Source of the DNA: Flaviramulus sp.
GTDB lineage: Bacteria > Bacteroidota > Bacteroidia > Flavobacteriales > Flavobacteriaceae
Length of the DNA stretch: 64,000 nucleotides
Assembly (NCBI GenBank): GCA_030731745.1
Contig: JANQTJ010000035.1
Location: forward strand, 1-64,000
Direction: 5' to 3'
Part shown: positions 62,287-64,000 of the stretch, one piece after another
How the letters are laid out: each line of letters opens with the position of its first letter
Numbering within the stretch: the first letter of the stretch is position 1
Translations under genes and position numbers: made by a program
The notes under the pieces: model-generated
The model's database searches: none
What the model was told of the DNA's origin: nothing
What the model saw: the letters and a program-made list of their open reading frames with translations, nothing else

Positions 62287-62679
62287 ATGTCTTTTGTACT
62301 TAAAATTATAGATAAAGAGTAAATACATAGTGTAATTTCTTTAGTTCAAAAATTAACCGGTTATAAAGTATCAAATGAATTGCTCGAACAAAGATTTCCA
62401 GAAATGATTATACAGAATTATGAATGCGTAGGTATTTTTGATAATGAAGAATTAATTGGTGTTTGTTGATTGTGGTTTTGTACAAGACATTATTCAGGCA
62501 TAAGTGTTTAGCCAGATCAAGTTTTTTATCAAGATTCTTATTGAAGTAATGTTTTAGGTAAACATTTTTTTGAGTGAATCTGTAATTATAAGTATAGTAA
62601 AGGTTGTGAAGCTGTAGAATTTAATACCTATGTTGGTAATCCTCAGTCGTATAAATTTTATTTAAATTAAGGCTTTTAA
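62287..62679 (+). pseudogene. Decayed GNAT-family acetyltransferase
   Basis: One reading frame from ATG 62287 gives a recognisable small GNAT interrupted by six stop codons: codons 12 (62320), 61 (62467), 75, 86, 97 and 128. Segments between them are LTGYKVSNELLEQRFPEMII, ECVGIFDNEELIGVC, SNVLGKHFF and GCEAVEFNTYVGNPQSYKFY, which match the order of a GNAT domain. No frameshift is needed. Most stops sit where family members usually have Gly, Glu, Arg, Trp or Glu, consistent with point mutations. Confidence 0.75.
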
Positions 62680-62761
62680 ATTTAAGGTTTTCATTTTTTA
62701 AAAAAGCTATAAATTTTTTGCAGATGAACAAACACTTTATATATATTTGTACACGGTTATT

Positions 62762-62834
62762 GCGGGAGTAGCTCAGTTGGTAGAGCGTCAGCCTTCCAAG
62801 CTGAATGTCGCCGGTTCGAACCCGGTCTCCCGCT
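62762..62834 (+). tRNA. tRNA-Gly (UCC)
   Basis: The 73-nt cloverleaf is complete: acceptor GCGGGAG pairs with CTCCCGC, D arm GCTC/GAGC, anticodon stem TCAGC/GCTGA around CTTCCAA with anticodon TCC, and T arm with TTCGAAC. The discriminator is U and CCA is not encoded. A terminator follows. Confidence 0.95.
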
Positions 62835-62839
62835 CAATA

Positions 62840-62868
62840 AAGCTTCATCATTTGATGAGGCTTTTTTT
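62840..62868. terminator. Terminator of tRNA-Gly
   Basis: An 11-bp stem with one G-T pair (62840-62850 with 62853-62863, AAGCTTCATCA with TGATGAGGCTT) ends in T7. It lies 6 bp after the tRNA and just before the end of the converging pepE gene. Confidence 0.82.
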
Positions 62869-63574
62869 ATTTTAAGTAATTTAATTCTGTTCCAGAATCT
62901 ATTTCGTAAGGTGTTTTATTGTATTCAAAAACTCTAGCAGTTAAACGACCTTTTAAAATAATTGAATGTCGTTCAACTTTTAACCAACTTCCCTCACGCA
63001 AACCTATTACAGGAGGTGAATTATAATGATGAAATTCATCTATACGAATTTCCCTGGTTTCACCCATATGTTTACTGCTAGTATCTTGGTCTAAATAATG
63101 CGGATTAATATTAAATGGAACAATACCTAAAGCATTAAAACTAGGAGGGTAAACTATAGGCATATCATTGGTGGTTTTTATAGTCAAGCCGCAAATGTTA
63201 CTTCCTGCGCTAGTTCCTAAATAAGGAGTGCCTTTTTTAAGGCTTGTTTTTAAAGCATCAATTAAATTGTTTTTATAAAGTTGATAGGTAAGAACAAACG
63301 TATTGCCACCACCAACAAAAATGGCATCAGCTTTATTAATTGCTTCTACAGGGTTTTCAAAAGAATGAATTCCCTTTACAGATTTTCCAATTTTGCTAAA
63401 AGCTTCACCTACTTTTTTTGTATATTCAATATGAGAAATACCACCTGGTCTTGCATAAGGGATAAATAAGATAGTATCCGAATTTTCAAAAAACACCTTT
63501 AATTCATCTAGGATGTAATCTAAATAACCACTTCCGTGGATTGTTGAGGTGCTTGCAATAATTAAGTTTAACAC
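62867..63574 (-). CDS. pepE: Peptidase E (alpha-aspartyl dipeptidase, S51)
   Basis: The 235-residue cytoplasmic Ser peptidase cleaves dipeptides with N-terminal Asp. The S51 pattern is clear: FIPYARPGG, DAIFVGGGNTFVLTYQL, the nucleophile Ser in YLGTSAGSNICG, and NPHYLDQD with the catalytic His. Length matches PepE (about 229) and is shorter than cyanophycinase. Its stop lies within the tRNA-Gly terminator region. It is unlinked to the IadA-like gene at 9639. Confidence 0.93.
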   Translation of the reverse strand: MLNLIIASTSTIHGSGYLDYILDELKVFFENSDTILFIPYARPGGISHIEYTKKVGEAFSKIGKSVKGIHSFENPVEAINKADAIFVGGGNTFVLTYQLYKNNLIDALKTSLKKGTPYLGTSAGSNICGLTIKTTNDMPIVYPPSFNALGIVPFNINPHYLDQDTSSKHMGETREIRIDEFHHYNSPPVIGLREGSWLKVERHSIILKGRLTARVFEYNKTPYEIDSGTELNYLK

Positions 63575-63693
63575 GAAATAGAGATTTTCTTAGTAAAATT
63601 AATCAAAAATCAATCAAAAAGTAATATCATAAAAAAAATATAAATTATACATTACAATAAAATTAAAGTGGTATTTTGAAATAAAAAAAAGCC

Positions 63694-64000
63694 ATGAAAA
63701 AAATTATTATTTTTTTAGCATTTATCACCTCTACTTTTTCAATTTCACAAACTATAAATAGATTAGAAGTTTTAGGAAAAATTATTGTTGAAGGCAATGA
63801 TATTTCAGGAATTACTATTTATAACACAACTTCCAATAGTGGTGTTATTTCCAATGAAAATGGAGAATTTACTATACAAGTTGCTTTAAATGATATTATT
63901 GAAGTTAGCGCATTACAATATGAAAATATTAAATTTAACGTAAATCAAGATATTTTGAATTCAAAAAAAATTAAGCTTTTTTTAATAGAGGAAATTAATC
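63694..64000 (+). CDS. Secreted CarboxypepD_reg-like domain protein, truncated by window end
   Basis: The frame opens at ATG 63694 and runs to the end of the window, 102 codons so far. It starts with a signal peptide (MKKIIIFLAFITSTFSISQ) followed by a carboxypeptidase regulatory-like beta sandwich (LGKIIVEGNDISGITIYNT, then SNENGEFTIQVALNDIIEV). In this phylum such domains begin TonB-dependent receptors or stand alone in surface proteins. The gene's true length is unknown. A near-consensus TATTTTG element is at 63672-63678. Confidence 0.75.
   Translation, partial: MKKIIIFLAFITSTFSISQTINRLEVLGKIIVEGNDISGITIYNTTSNSGVISNENGEFTIQVALNDIIEVSALQYENIKFNVNQDILNSKKIKLFLIEEIN

Noticed and set aside
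62867-63574. Reading the S51 peptidase as a cyanophycinase
   Set aside because: Its length and motif spacing fit dipeptidase E, and no cyanophycin synthetase is nearby.
1-64000. CRISPR array, prophage or integrative element spanning the window
   Set aside because: No regular spaced repeats, phage structural genes, integrase or conjugation genes were seen. The IS is the only mobile element.

Overview
The window comes from a low-GC marine-type Flavobacteriaceae (Bacteroidota). Type IX secretion genes (porT, a plug-protein gene) and secreted proteins with T9SS sorting tails point there, as do a short primary sigma factor, TamL, TAnnTTTG-type promoter elements, a six-subunit Na+-NQR operon and AT-rich intergenic DNA without Shine-Dalgarno sequences. 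I cannot name the genus from sequence alone.

Layout. 1-1377: the 3' end of a tRNA-Arg, its terminator, and an IS3-family insertion sequence whose transposase frame carries two nonsense codons. 1616-16019: an accessory locus centred on a MocR/GntR-type regulator. On the minus strand lie a DASS transporter and a lipoprotein esterase. On the plus strand lie a T9SS-exported lamin-tail-domain protein and then a seven-gene run: lamin-tail lipoprotein, DcuC-type C4-dicarboxylate transporter, isoaspartyl-dipeptidase-like amidohydrolase, two O/P-type porins around an M14 carboxypeptidase, and a T9SS-exported esterase. 16299-37900: mixed housekeeping genes (aldose epimerase, MtfA-like peptidase, CBS proteins, rpe, rpoD, sbtA with a LysR regulator, pnp, rpsO, accD, fbaA, tamL, trmH, porT-ubiE, trkA-trkH). 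37956-48869: aspC, a desaturase, rsmG, two tandem TPR proteins, pruA, an NRDE protein, apaG and the T9SS plug protein. 49036-57034: nqrABCDEF, a frameshifted small gene, and apbE, which flavinylates Nqr. 57031-64000: a methyltransferase, a cupin, map, gpmI, an ankyrin protein, a GNAT gene and a decayed GNAT, tRNA-Gly, pepE and a truncated gene at the edge.

The most interesting region is the MocR locus. Three operator-like direct repeats, TTGGTAT and (C/T)TGGTAT exactly 23 bp apart, sit 50-70 bp ahead of the three transcription units at the locus: the divergent esterase-transporter pair, the lamin-tail gene and the seven-gene operon. One of them also covers the regulator's own start codon. The regulator's aminotransferase domain has Arg where the PLP-binding Lys should be (GTFNR in place of GTFSK), and the amidohydrolase differs from E. 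coli IadA at two substrate-contact positions. Together this suggests a self-contained uptake and degradation system for an anionic, possibly beta-aspartyl or C4-dicarboxylate-ester substrate. The substrate is inference.

Other points are a GNAT pseudogene with six in-frame stops and no frameshift, a small nqr-adjacent gene broken in an A7 run, an AccD without its zinc-ribbon cysteines, and a structured intergenic element near pnp.
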